DNA of 29,985 bases from JAMZMI01 sp047632435 (GTDB lineage: Bacteria > Bacteroidota > Bacteroidia > Cytophagales > Cyclobacteriaceae): positions 1-29,985 of the forward strand of contig JBLICU010000039.1 of assembly GCA_047632435.1 (NCBI GenBank). The letters are read 5' to 3'. Below are positions 6,765 through 15,974 of the stretch, one piece after another. Position numbers and translations under genes: made by a program. The stretch's first letter is position 1, and each line of letters opens with the position of its first letter. The notes beneath the pieces were generated by a model that saw only the letters and a list, made by a program, of their open reading frames with translations, did no database searches and had not been told where the DNA came from.

Positions 6765-8936
6765 ATGCCCAAAACAATCATTGTTTCCAATAGACTGCCG
6801 GTAAGAATCACACAGGAAAAAAATGAATTTATCTACCAACCAAGTGAAGGTGGATTGGCTACTGGTCTGGGTTCTATCTATAAAAAAGGAGACAATATTT
6901 GGATTGGCTGGCCAGGTTTGAACGTGCCGAATGCAGAGCACAGAAAAGACATTATAAACAATTTGGCAAAAGAAAGCATGCGTCCTGTTTTCCTGACAGC
7001 ATCGGAAATTGAGGAGTATTACGAAGGCTTTAGTAATGAAACTTTGTGGCCAAATTTTCACTATTTCAATCAATACAGTGTTTTCAATGAGGATCTCTGG
7101 AAGGCCTATCAAAAAGTAAATCGGAAATTTGCTAAAGAAATAGCTGAGGTTTTAGAACCGGAAGATACTGTTTGGATACATGATTATCAGTTGTTGTTAT
7201 TGCCGCAATTGATAAGAGAATATGCCCCAGAATCAACAATCGGTTTTTTCCTACATATCCCATTTCCATCCTATGAATCCTTCAGGTTGCTTCCATGGCG
7301 AAGGGAGCTGCTTAAAGGAATGCTAGGAGCAGATTTTCTTGGTTTTCATACCTATGACGACATGCGCCACTTTTTATCTTCAGTGAATAGACTGGCAGGT
7401 TTGGGTAATTCCAATAGCCGTATTGATGTGGATAATCGAAAAGTGCTCGTTGATGCCCTCCCTATGGGGATTGATTATGATAAATATGAAGCAGCTGCTT
7501 CTCACCCAGAAACGCTTTCAAGGGAAGTTCGATATAGAACTGGCATAGGGAATCAACGATTGATGCTTTCAATTGACCGCTTAGACTATTCAAAGGGTAT
7601 ACCGGAACGATTGAAAGCTTTTGAACTTTTTCTGGAAAGAAATCCTGGTTTTCAAAGTAAGGTTTCACTTCTTATGATTGTGGTGCCCTCACGAGATACG
7701 GTAGGTAAATACAAAGAACTAAAAGAGGAAATTGATTTGCTCGTAGGACGAATCAATGGAAATTATGGAAAGATGAATTGGACTCCTATTCATTATTTCT
7801 ATCGATCGTTTCCTCTTACCGCCCTTTCTGCATTTTACAGAATGGCTGATGTCGCATTAGTGACGCCTATGCGTGATGGTATGAATCTGGTTTGCAAGGA
7901 GTTTATAGCTAGCAAAATCGACAAAAAAGGTGTACTCATTTTGAGTGAAATGGCGGGCGCAAGTAAGGAACTTTCAGATGCAATCCTGATCAATCCAAAC
8001 AATGTTGAGCAAATGGTGCGTGCCATTAAAACAGCATTGGAAATGCCTGAATCAAGACAAATAGCGAACATGACCTCCATGCAGCGATCCATTAAAAGAT
8101 ATAATATTCACCATTGGGTCAATATGTTTATGGAGCGTTTGGCTACAGCTAAAAACGAGCAAAAGGCCTTGGAAACAAAGGTCCTGGATTTGGAATACAA
8201 AGAAGAATTGATACAAGCCTTTAAGAAGGCCAAGAAAAGACTCATATTTCTTGATTATGATGGCACTTTGGTCGGTTTTCACTCAGATCCATTAGAATGC
8301 AAACCCAACCGAGAACTCATCGACATAATAACGAAACTGACAGCTGACAAGAAAAATCGTGTAGTTGTGATAAGTGGCCGTGGACGTGAAATCCTGCAAA
8401 CCTGGCTAGGAGCATATAATTTAGAATTGGTCGCAGAGCATGGGGTTTGGATCAAAGAAAAAAATAAAGAATGGCGTACGCTCATTAGCTTAGGACATGA
8501 CTGGAAGCGTGAAATAATGAAAGTCCTGGAAGGATACGTAGATAGAACTCCGGGTAGCTTCGTAGAACAAAAAGATTATTCGCTTGTTTGGCACTACAGA
8601 AAAGTTGAAACAGGTCTTGGTGAAGAACGTACCAGAGAGCTGACCAGCCGCCTAAAATATGCTACGGTTGATAAAAACCTTAAAGTCCTGGAAGGCAACA
8701 AAGTGGTCGAAATCAAAAATTCTGAAATCGATAAAGGCCGAGCGGCCAAACTGTGGCTGATCAATCATCCGTCTGATTTTGTCATGGCCTGTGGGGACGA
8801 TTGGACTGATGAAGATACCTTCAGGGCTATGCCTAAGGATAGCTACAGCATTAAAGTTGGCAGCAATTCATCTGCCGCTAATTACAGAGTAACGGATTTT
8901 ACTGAGATACGGGCTTTGCTTAAGAGTTTAATTTAA
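6765..8936 (+). CDS. Bifunctional trehalose-6-phosphate synthase/phosphatase
   Basis: A 723-residue fusion that makes trehalose from UDP-glucose and glucose-6-phosphate and then removes the phosphate. The synthase half (GT20, about 1-460) shows SNRLPV, EGGLATGL, WIGWPG, HDYQLLLLP, FLHIPFPS, SIDRLDYSKGIPERL and TPMRDGMNLVCKEF, so the donor and phosphate sites look intact. The phosphatase half (HAD type) begins with LDYDGTLVGF near residue 495, followed by VVISGRGRE and CGDDWTDEDTF, so the nucleophile Asp and Mg ligands are kept. Both activities are expected. Trehalose is a compatible solute, and this gene converges on a GH15 gene that may break it down. The product is cytoplasmic. Confidence 0.97.
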   Translation: MPKTIIVSNRLPVRITQEKNEFIYQPSEGGLATGLGSIYKKGDNIWIGWPGLNVPNAEHRKDIINNLAKESMRPVFLTASEIEEYYEGFSNETLWPNFHYFNQYSVFNEDLWKAYQKVNRKFAKEIAEVLEPEDTVWIHDYQLLLLPQLIREYAPESTIGFFLHIPFPSYESFRLLPWRRELLKGMLGADFLGFHTYDDMRHFLSSVNRLAGLGNSNSRIDVDNRKVLVDALPMGIDYDKYEAAASHPETLSREVRYRTGIGNQRLMLSIDRLDYSKGIPERLKAFELFLERNPGFQSKVSLLMIVVPSRDTVGKYKELKEEIDLLVGRINGNYGKMNWTPIHYFYRSFPLTALSAFYRMADVALVTPMRDGMNLVCKEFIASKIDKKGVLILSEMAGASKELSDAILINPNNVEQMVRAIKTALEMPESRQIANMTSMQRSIKRYNIHHWVNMFMERLATAKNEQKALETKVLDLEYKEELIQAFKKAKKRLIFLDYDGTLVGFHSDPLECKPNRELIDIITKLTADKKNRVVVISGRGREILQTWLGAYNLELVAEHGVWIKEKNKEWRTLISLGHDWKREIMKVLEGYVDRTPGSFVEQKDYSLVWHYRKVETGLGEERTRELTSRLKYATVDKNLKVLEGNKVVEIKNSEIDKGRAAKLWLINHPSDFVMACGDDWTDEDTFRAMPKDSYSIKVGSNSSAANYRVTDFTEIRALLKSLI

Positions 8937-8962
8937 AACCGAACTTATAAAAAGTCCGGTTT
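8936..8962. terminator. Putative bidirectional terminator between TPS/TPP and GH15
   Basis: Arms aaaccgaactt (8936-8946) and aagtccggttt (8952-8962) form an 11-base stem with one mismatch and a five-base loop. It overlaps the ends of both convergent genes, which are only eight bases apart, so one hairpin could stop transcription from both sides. There is no long U tract. Confidence 0.5.
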
Positions 8963-10723
8963 ATCAATCTTTCTTGCAATTCGATTGGCAGCATTGAGCA
9001 ATCCTACATGGCTATATGCTTGAGGGAAATTTCCCCACATACTCCCATCTGATTCCTTTACGTCTTCGCTTAATAGACCTACATGGTTTGAGTAGGAAAC
9101 TAAATTATCAAAGTATTTTACAGCCTCGTCAATTCTACCTACGCATGCCAAGGCCTCCACATACCAAAAAGCACATATAAGGAAAGTTGTTTCTGGTTCA
9201 CCAAAATCATCCATATGCTTGTATCTGTAGAAGAGTCCGTTTTTTGCATGAAGTTCCTTCTCAAGTCCAATCAAATGATCCTTGGCCGCTTGAATATTAT
9301 CTCCAAAATAGTTCATCATGATGAGCTGCAATGTGCTCGCATCCATCCTATCTACACCCACAGCCTGGGCATATGCTTTCTTAGCTGGGACATAACACTT
9401 TTCGATCATTTTAGCAGATCGCTCTTTCAATCTGGTAGCTTTCTCACCCATTTTTTCATCCTTGATTACTTTAGCCATTTTAATAGCTGCACTACTACCC
9501 GCCCAATGAAACAAATAGGTATAACAATGATGTTGTCGCAAATTTCTAAATTCCCATAATCCAGCATCTGTTTCGTCAAAGGTCTTTTCTATCATATTCA
9601 AGGTCTTGTGGATCAATTCAGATGAATCAAATCTTTCGGTAAATATGATTCTCTTATCTTCATACAGTGGCAACAAAGAAATTAAAACCTGTCCATAAAC
9701 ATCATTCTGAATGTGTGTATACGCTTGATTTCCTACTCGCACAGGTTGTTCACCCATGTATCCTTTGAGAGGAAGTTCTATTTCATCAAGATACTTTTTC
9801 CCGGTGATTCCGTAGAGTGGCTGGTATCGATTTGATTCTTCAATAGTCGTATTAAGGATATAATGGAAATACTTCTCAGATTCTTCAAAGTGACCAATAT
9901 TGTTGAATGCATTCAATGTATAATAGGTATCCCGCATCCAGCAATACCTATAATCCCAATTGCGCGTACTTCCGGGTGATTCAGGCAAACTTGTTGTAGT
10001 TGCAGCTATGATTGCACCAGTATCCTCATATTGATGAATCTTAAGTGTCAAAGCAGAACGGATAGCTTCTCGCTGATAAAAATTCACAATACTGGCCGTT
10101 TGCACCCAGTTTCTCCAATATTGTTTTGTCTTATTCAGAAAAAGTTCGGCTGTTTCTTCCAGTGCGGCTTCCAAAGGTGAGCCATAAGTCAGAACCAGAT
10201 ACTTTGTTTGGTTTAAAACAAAACTTTCCTCACTCATCACATAATTCAATGAGATATTAGTGGTAAGTCGAACGTTAGCACCTAATCCAAGATATCTGAT
10301 ATGGTTACTGCCCATGCTCGATTCAGGCTGAATGGAGCCATATTCTCCTACAGGTTTACATTTAGCAATTACACGTGGATTACCGCTCAGGTTTTCCACC
10401 TTTCTAATTAACATGAGTGGTTTATAGTATCTATCAGAATGATAAAAACGAGGGGCATAATCAGTAACTCGAAATTTACCTGTTGCTGATTCTATTTCAG
10501 TGCAAAGAATATTTGTGTTTTCTAGATAATACTGTTTTGAAGTGTATTCCTTTTCAATTGGTTGTATAGAAAACTCACCCCCTTTTTCATCATCTAATAG
10601 CCGACCAAATATGAAACTGCTATCAAACCTTGGCCAACACATCCAAGAAATATTAGTGTCTTTATGTACATGTGCAGTAAACGCACAATTTCCGATAACC
10701 CCAAAGTCATATGTATGTCGCAT
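8945..10723 (-). CDS. Glycoside hydrolase family 15 protein, possible trehalase
   Basis: A 592-residue GH15 enzyme of the bacterial/archaeal glucoamylase-trehalase group. The N-terminal beta domain (about 1-200) leads to the (alpha/alpha)6 barrel with TTTSLPESPGSTRNWDYRYC (242-261), the active-site floor, a general-acid region around KYLDEIELPLKGYMGEQPVR, and GNFPQAYSH at 564-572 near the C-terminus; the glutamate in LLSEDV just before it fits the catalytic base. There is no signal peptide, so it acts in the cytoplasm. GH15 proteins in this size class include true trehalases, and the gene converges on trehalose synthase/phosphatase, which makes trehalose turnover likely. Glucoamylase activity cannot be excluded. 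Confidence 0.92.
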   Translation of the reverse strand: MRHTYDFGVIGNCAFTAHVHKDTNISWMCWPRFDSSFIFGRLLDDEKGGEFSIQPIEKEYTSKQYYLENTNILCTEIESATGKFRVTDYAPRFYHSDRYYKPLMLIRKVENLSGNPRVIAKCKPVGEYGSIQPESSMGSNHIRYLGLGANVRLTTNISLNYVMSEESFVLNQTKYLVLTYGSPLEAALEETAELFLNKTKQYWRNWVQTASIVNFYQREAIRSALTLKIHQYEDTGAIIAATTTSLPESPGSTRNWDYRYCWMRDTYYTLNAFNNIGHFEESEKYFHYILNTTIEESNRYQPLYGITGKKYLDEIELPLKGYMGEQPVRVGNQAYTHIQNDVYGQVLISLLPLYEDKRIIFTERFDSSELIHKTLNMIEKTFDETDAGLWEFRNLRQHHCYTYLFHWAGSSAAIKMAKVIKDEKMGEKATRLKERSAKMIEKCYVPAKKAYAQAVGVDRMDASTLQLIMMNYFGDNIQAAKDHLIGLEKELHAKNGLFYRYKHMDDFGEPETTFLICAFWYVEALACVGRIDEAVKYFDNLVSYSNHVGLLSEDVKESDGSMWGNFPQAYSHVGLLNAANRIARKIDKPDFL

Positions 10724-10975
10724 TTCATTGTTTTGATTAATAAAACCCTAATATATTGCAAACATTACATCAATATAAGATTTTACTTAATAAATATTCA
10801 TTTTTTGCGGACAACAACACATTAATTTATTTTTGTTGATTGTATTAACAATGGGTCAAAAAGAAAATATTTCTGCATTAAACCAAAAAGTTTCATGCCA
10901 CATGATTCTTAGTACAGTTATGCCGCTATACAATTGAAGCCTTTTATTATATTTGATCAATTCATTGCCTAATCT

Positions 10976-12061
10976 ATGATGCGAATACTTAGTAAAAACA
11001 AGTCACTTAGGATAATACTAGGAATCCTGTTAGGATTTCTTTTTTATTTCTTCCTTATCACCTTACTCGTTCAGGTTGAAAAGGGAAGTACCCAAGCTGC
11101 CATTACCAATTATAGGGATGCCATTTGGTTTTCCTTTGTAACGCTCAGTACTGTTGGATATGGAGACATGGTACCTGCCACGGAATTTGGAAGATACATT
11201 GCAATGGTATTCGTATTGATTAGTTTAGGTATTTACGGAATGTTGATTGGTCAATTTTCGTCACTCATTGCAACAATAAAAGAAAACAAAAAACTAGGCC
11301 TTAATGGAACACATATGGAAGATCACGCAGTAATTATTGGCTGGAATGATTTTGGAAAACTTGTTTTAAGTCAACTAATTGGAGTTGGTAAAAAAGTGGC
11401 CATTATCACAAACAACAAAAATGACATAGATTTTATTCAAGAATTGGAAGGCGGCAAAGGTGTTTATGTGCTATTCGCAGACTTCAACAATATGGATATT
11501 CTCAAAAAAGCTAATATCGAACAATCCTCAATTGTTTTTGTCAATTTGGATGACGACACAGAAAAGTTAGTTTACATCCTAAATATGAAAAAGAATTTTC
11601 CAAATCTTGAATATGTCGTTACATTGGAAAATGGAGATTTAAAGAACACTTTCATAAGTGCTGGGGTAACCAACACCATTTCAAAACATGAAATTTCATC
11701 AAAACTGCTTGCATCTTATATGTTTGAGCCTGATGTAGCAAATTATAGTGAATCAATCATGTCATTTGCTGAAGGAGATTCAGATTACGATATAAAACAA
11801 TTTCTTGTAACCCAAGCAAATCCTTATTTAGGGAAATCTTATCAGGAAGCTTTTTTTGATTTAAAGAAACGTTACAACGCGGTACTCATCGGGATAACCA
11901 AACGGGATAAATTTGGAAACAAGAGACTAATAAAAAATCCATTGGGTGATCTTAATGTGACCAAGGGCGATTATTTAATCATTATTTTAAACGGAAAGTC
12001 CTTCAAACTAATCAGAACTATATTCTCTGTAAACGAGGGTTACATAAGGGAGAAAAACTAA
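10976..12061 (+). CDS. Two-TM potassium channel with RCK domains
   Basis: An ion channel subunit of 361 residues. One helix (about 12-32) is followed by a pore loop with the selectivity filter TVGYGD at 59-64 and a second helix (about 75-95). The cytoplasmic part has an RCK-N Rossmann domain starting at AVIIGWNDFGK (about 117-127) and an RCK-C domain near 265-345. This is the MthK/Kch layout, so it should be a ligand-gated K+ channel, probably tetrameric. The start could be either of two adjacent ATG codons. The next gene begins ten bases after its stop. Its position next to trehalose genes suggests a role in ion or osmotic balance. Confidence 0.93.
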   Translation: MMRILSKNKSLRIILGILLGFLFYFFLITLLVQVEKGSTQAAITNYRDAIWFSFVTLSTVGYGDMVPATEFGRYIAMVFVLISLGIYGMLIGQFSSLIATIKENKKLGLNGTHMEDHAVIIGWNDFGKLVLSQLIGVGKKVAIITNNKNDIDFIQELEGGKGVYVLFADFNNMDILKKANIEQSSIVFVNLDDDTEKLVYILNMKKNFPNLEYVVTLENGDLKNTFISAGVTNTISKHEISSKLLASYMFEPDVANYSESIMSFAEGDSDYDIKQFLVTQANPYLGKSYQEAFFDLKKRYNAVLIGITKRDKFGNKRLIKNPLGDLNVTKGDYLIIILNGKSFKLIRTIFSVNEGYIREKN

Positions 12062-12071
12062 ATCAAAAACT

Positions 12072-12506
12072 ATGTTGAATCGATTTAACATTTTGTCAAT
12101 TTTATTATTCTTAGGAATTTCATATGCTTGTGAGAACAAAGATCTGAATGAAGGTGAAGCCTTCCAGCCAAGGGAAATTCATGAAAATATTTCATTCAAT
12201 TTTGATAAGATAAAAGTGGATGGAATAGAATATCTCATTCTAGAGAAAGACAACAATAATCCACATGAGGGATTTGGATTTATGGCATTAAGGGGAAATG
12301 TGCTTATGGAAAAACAAGACACCATACTAGCCTATCTGAAAACGATAACAGAGTTGCAAAATCAGATTTTGGCCAGTACCACAAAAAAGTCCATTGATCA
12401 GGTAAGGAATGAAACTGAAATTCTATTTCAAATTGAAATGAAATCCGAAGAATTAGATTTGGAAAAACTTGAAAAATCTAAGTTAAAAAGCGACAGTCGC
12501 AAATAA
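12072..12506 (+). CDS. Unrecognised putative lipoprotein
   Basis: A 144-residue protein that I do not recognise. It begins with a short charged start and a hydrophobic stretch (about 5-19) ending in ISYAC, so Cys20 may be lipidated, although Tyr at -2 is not a good lipobox residue. The mature part is rich in Glu and Lys and its last third is predicted to be long helix. It starts ten bases after the K+ channel gene and is almost certainly co-transcribed with it, which hints at an envelope partner. A bidirectional hairpin covers its stop codon. Confidence 0.7.
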   Translation: MLNRFNILSILLFLGISYACENKDLNEGEAFQPREIHENISFNFDKIKVDGIEYLILEKDNNNPHEGFGFMALRGNVLMEKQDTILAYLKTITELQNQILASTTKKSIDQVRNETEILFQIEMKSEELDLEKLEKSKLKSDSRK

Positions 12507-12540
12507 GTCAAAAAGAACTCCTTTGTTTTTTGACTTATTT
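12501..12540. terminator. Bidirectional hairpin terminator
   Basis: Arms aaataagtcaaaaa (12501-12514) and tttttgacttattt (12527-12540) are perfectly complementary over 14 bases. The stem includes A and T tracts, so each strand ends in a run of U after pairing. It lies between the convergent lipoprotein and GPP34 genes and includes the lipoprotein stop. Confidence 0.65.
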
Positions 12541-12552
12541 ACGGTTGTCGAA

Positions 12553-13182
12553 TTATTTAGAAAAATACTTTCTAAGCTCTATTAAAACATTTGAAAGATG
12601 CTCATCTATAACAGGTGAATTGACGATATCCTTTGCCACCTTAACTGCATCGATTAGTTCATCTTTATCAGAAAAGACTTCATCCAAGATATGACAGTCA
12701 TATATTAGAGACATCAAAATAACAAATGATGGCGTTGGTTTTGCGTTTTTGAACACAATAGTCTTTAATGAATCTCGAATTTCTTGCTCAAACGCATAAT
12801 TCGCATTATCCATTCTCTCTGAAAGAGGAATCCAGAGTAGCTTAGTTGATTCCTTTCTAAGAATTCCCCGTTGCATCAGTAATTCCGTGACATCATCCTG
12901 AATATGCTCAAAGTGATGTATCAGTGATTCGATCTGTTCCACGAAGGGAGTCCCTGATTTTAGTTTTTGCAAAACCAGATCATGAATCTTCGTTCCTGTA
13001 CCAGAACCATCAATAACAGTGATTACTCCACCAGCAATATCTATTTTCTTTAATAAATACAACTCAAGAACAAATGCACTTAAAACACCACCATCTATAC
13101 TCCTTTCGGCAGCAGATAAAAGTCTGCCTTCATCATCATCCAATGCAATCAGATATAAACCTTCAGCAATAGTTAATTTCAT
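12553..13182 (-). CDS. GPP34 (GOLPH3/Vps74-like) family protein
   Basis: A 209-residue protein of the family that in eukaryotes includes Golgi phosphoprotein 3. The start LTIAEGLYLIALDDDEGRLL followed by GGVLSAFVLELYLLKKI and later SFVILMSLIYDCHILDEVF matches the helical GPP34 fold. Eukaryotic members bind phosphatidylinositol-4-phosphate and sort glycosyltransferases; bacterial members are known mainly from actinobacteria and their function is not settled. There is no signal peptide. The gene begins 43 bases after the antiporter stop and is probably co-transcribed with it. The fold call is from pattern only. Confidence 0.8.
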   Translation of the reverse strand: MKLTIAEGLYLIALDDDEGRLLSAAERSIDGGVLSAFVLELYLLKKIDIAGGVITVIDGSGTGTKIHDLVLQKLKSGTPFVEQIESLIHHFEHIQDDVTELLMQRGILRKESTKLLWIPLSERMDNANYAFEQEIRDSLKTIVFKNAKPTPSFVILMSLIYDCHILDEVFSDKDELIDAVKVAKDIVNSPVIDEHLSNVLIELRKYFSK

Positions 13183-13225
13183 ACTTTAATATCTTGTTAA
13201 TGTGATTTTAGCTTAAGTGACAAAT

Positions 13226-14515
13226 TTAATCTTTCAAAAGTTTCCCAATGGTTAAACCTTGAACTAAAATTGAAAAAACGACGCAACAATAAGTCACGAA
13301 TAAGATAGTTTCTTTTACGCCATGATCAATCCATTCAAATTCAGATAATGACAGTGCCAATGCCACCGATATACCACCGCGTAATCCTCCCCATGTTAAG
13401 ATTGCAATTGTCTTTGGTTCAAACTTCCTCCAGATACTCATTATTTTAATCGGAATAGTCACTCCTATCAACCTGGCGGTAAGAACAATCAAAATTCCAA
13501 TTGCTCCTATAGCAATGCTGTCTATTGAGAATGTATGAGCAATAACAATCATTTCTAAACCAACCAGAATGAACAAAATCGCATTTAGTGCTTCATCAAG
13601 AAGGTGCCAAAATTTGAAAACATATTCACCTGTAGCATTGGCCAATTTCTCATCCCGACCTTCGTTACCAATAAAAAGTCCCATTACAACCATCGCCAAT
13701 GGGCCAGATACATGCAGTAACTCAGCTATTCTACCCCCAACCATTACCAACGTTAAAGTGACTAGTACTTCAAGTTCGACATGATCATTATCAATGAAGT
13801 CCAAAAGCTTAAAACCTAGAAATCCAAATACAGCACCCATCAACAAACCGCCTATCACCTCTTGACCAAACAACATCAATACAGATACAGCTGTGATGTC
13901 TCCACCACCGTGAACACTTTCTGCGGCTGACTCTCCACCAAACTGAGCTTGGGCGATATTTAAGATAGTCAGGAAAATAACAACACCAACACCATCATTA
14001 AACAGGGATTCACCTGCTATTTTAATTTCAAGCTTTTTAGATATGGCATATTGTTTCACTAGCGAAAGAACAGCAATTGGATCCGTAGGTGAAATTAACG
14101 CTCCGAATAAGAAGCAATAAATGAGTTCCATCTCCACTCCTATTAAAGGGAAAATAAAATACACCAACATACCCACAATGAAAGTTGAAATCAGGGTACC
14201 AACTGTAGCTAAAATCAAAACTGGCCAGCGCTCCTCCAAAAGACTATTCAGGTTTACTGACAAAGCCCCAGCAAACAATAGGAAATTAAGCATCACATTC
14301 AGCAAGACTTCTTTGAAGTCAAAAGCCTCCACGATGTGTTCAGCGCCCCCTGTTACGGCTGGGAAAATAAATCCAAGCCCAAGGATTACTACTGACATCA
14401 TAAGTGCGATAGCCATAAGTCCAATAGTGGATGGGAGCTTTAGCACTGTGATATTTACTAGGGTGAAAACAGCTGCCATAAAAATTAGCAGTGTGATTAG
14501 GTCAAGAATACTCAT
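13226..14515 (-). CDS. CPA1-family Na+/H+ antiporter
   Basis: A 429-residue inner-membrane protein with about twelve hydrophobic helices. Key features are SPTDPIAV at 142-149 in the unwound helix and ESLFNDGVG at 169-177, where the Asn-Asp pair binds the ion in electroneutral CPA1/NhaP antiporters, plus the late WGGLRGGISVALALSL motif. It should exchange cytoplasmic Na+ (or K+) for protons and so help with salt and pH stress. There is no large C-terminal regulatory domain. The following gene is the GPP34 protein. Substrate choice between Na+ and K+ cannot be read from sequence. Confidence 0.95.
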   Translation of the reverse strand: MSILDLITLLIFMAAVFTLVNITVLKLPSTIGLMAIALMMSVVILGLGFIFPAVTGGAEHIVEAFDFKEVLLNVMLNFLLFAGALSVNLNSLLEERWPVLILATVGTLISTFIVGMLVYFIFPLIGVEMELIYCFLFGALISPTDPIAVLSLVKQYAISKKLEIKIAGESLFNDGVGVVIFLTILNIAQAQFGGESAAESVHGGGDITAVSVLMLFGQEVIGGLLMGAVFGFLGFKLLDFIDNDHVELEVLVTLTLVMVGGRIAELLHVSGPLAMVVMGLFIGNEGRDEKLANATGEYVFKFWHLLDEALNAILFILVGLEMIVIAHTFSIDSIAIGAIGILIVLTARLIGVTIPIKIMSIWRKFEPKTIAILTWGGLRGGISVALALSLSEFEWIDHGVKETILFVTYCCVVFSILVQGLTIGKLLKD

Positions 14516-14654
14516 TGGCTATAAAAATGAAGCGTTAGGATTAGCTATTTTAGTGGTCAAATTAAATACAAAATTTGATTAAATGAAATTAGCTGGTGTT
14601 TAATTACCTTAATTTAATGATAAAGGGGATCCTTGATTTTAATACCAGATAATA

Positions 14655-15974
14655 ATGAATGCGGCATTTAACATGACTAACTTTTATTCCAAAATCTTCT
14701 GCACTTTTTTGGCATTGACCATGCTTTCTGCATGTCAATCGTTGCGATATTCCTTCATCAACCATGATATAAATAAGGAAATTAATAAGTCCACGGTCTT
14801 TAGGAATCAGTTTACTGGATTTACACTTTACGATCCTGAGTCCAAAAACTATCTCTGTAACCACAATGATCAATTATATTTTACCCCCGCCTCAAATACC
14901 AAAATACTGACAACTTATGCCTGTCTGGAACATCTCGGGGATTCAATAGCCAGCTATTCGTTTGCTGAGTCAGGCGACAGTATATTTCTGAAGCCACTGG
15001 CAGATCCAACTTTTTTACATCCTGACTTCTCCAGCCAAAAAGCATTAAAGCAGCTTAGTAATAAAAATGTTTTTATTGATTTCCCTGATAATAAATTAGC
15101 AAAATATGGTTCAGGATGGGCATGGGACGACTTCTTATATAGCTTCCAGCCTGAACGATCTTGGTTCCCTATATATGGGAATGTTGTTAGGATATTTAAT
15201 AAATCAGATTCATTAAATATAAGTCCAATTTTTTTTAGAGACTTTGTTCATATTTCTACTGGTACACGACCTGGTAATTTGATTTATCGGTCTGAATTTG
15301 CCAATATCTTCAGTGCTTGGATAGAAGGTGACACATCTACATATGAGCGTGAAATTCCATTTATTTACAATACTGAAATATTAGTAGAATTGCTTACCGA
15401 TACGACGCATAGCACGGTATTGGTAAAGGCTAACATACAACCAGCTACAGATACACTCTACAGTCAAGCTACCTTACAAGTTTTAGCAACGATGATGTTA
15501 CCCAGTGATAATTTCATAGCTGAACACCTATTGGTTCATTGCGCTTTAATGAATGGTCAAACGGACATTGACAACTACAGAAACGCACTTTTAAAAGAAT
15601 GGAATACTTTTTTACCTGATCCAATCAACTGGAAAGATGGCTCTGGTTTATCAAGATATAATTTAATCACGCCTAGAAGCCTTGTGAGTATTTTAGATCA
15701 GATTTATCAAAATGAATCTTGGGAAACAATTGAAAGTCTCTTCCCTATAGGTGGTGTTTCGGGAACCTTAAAAAATAATTACGTAGGAAATGAACCGTAT
15801 GTTTTTGCTAAAACGGGCACTTTAAGCAATAACCATAACTTAAGTGGATTTCTAAAAACCAAATCAGGTAAAACACTAATTTTCAGCCTAATGAATAATA
15901 ATTACGTCAATCAAACTTCTGAAGTAAAGCAAGAAATGGAGAAGCTTTTATTGAGAATCCATGAGGCTTATTGA
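14655..15974 (+). CDS. D-alanyl-D-alanine carboxypeptidase/endopeptidase, PBP4 (S13) type, lipoprotein
   Basis: A penicillin-binding protein of family S13 that trims or cleaves peptidoglycan peptides in the periplasm. All three active-site motifs are present: SNTK at 80-83 with the nucleophile Ser80, SDN at 284-286 and KTG at 386-388; GSGLSRYNLI also fits. Hydrophobic residues 10-26 end in LSAC, so Cys27 should be lipidated and the enzyme membrane anchored. The start at 14655 or at the in-frame ATG six codons later are both workable; the later one gives a more normal signal length. Its stop overlaps the TolC gene end by seven bases on the opposite strand. Confidence 0.93.
   Translation: MNAAFNMTNFYSKIFCTFLALTMLSACQSLRYSFINHDINKEINKSTVFRNQFTGFTLYDPESKNYLCNHNDQLYFTPASNTKILTTYACLEHLGDSIASYSFAESGDSIFLKPLADPTFLHPDFSSQKALKQLSNKNVFIDFPDNKLAKYGSGWAWDDFLYSFQPERSWFPIYGNVVRIFNKSDSLNISPIFFRDFVHISTGTRPGNLIYRSEFANIFSAWIEGDTSTYEREIPFIYNTEILVELLTDTTHSTVLVKANIQPATDTLYSQATLQVLATMMLPSDNFIAEHLLVHCALMNGQTDIDNYRNALLKEWNTFLPDPINWKDGSGLSRYNLITPRSLVSILDQIYQNESWETIESLFPIGGVSGTLKNNYVGNEPYVFAKTGTLSNNHNLSGFLKTKSGKTLIFSLMNNNYVNQTSEVKQEMEKLLLRIHEAY

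Noticed and set aside
10948..10955. TATATTTG, a match to the Bacteroidota -7 box, before the K+ channel gene
   Set aside because: No TTG box at 19-21 bases upstream, and such octamers are common by chance in AT-rich gaps.
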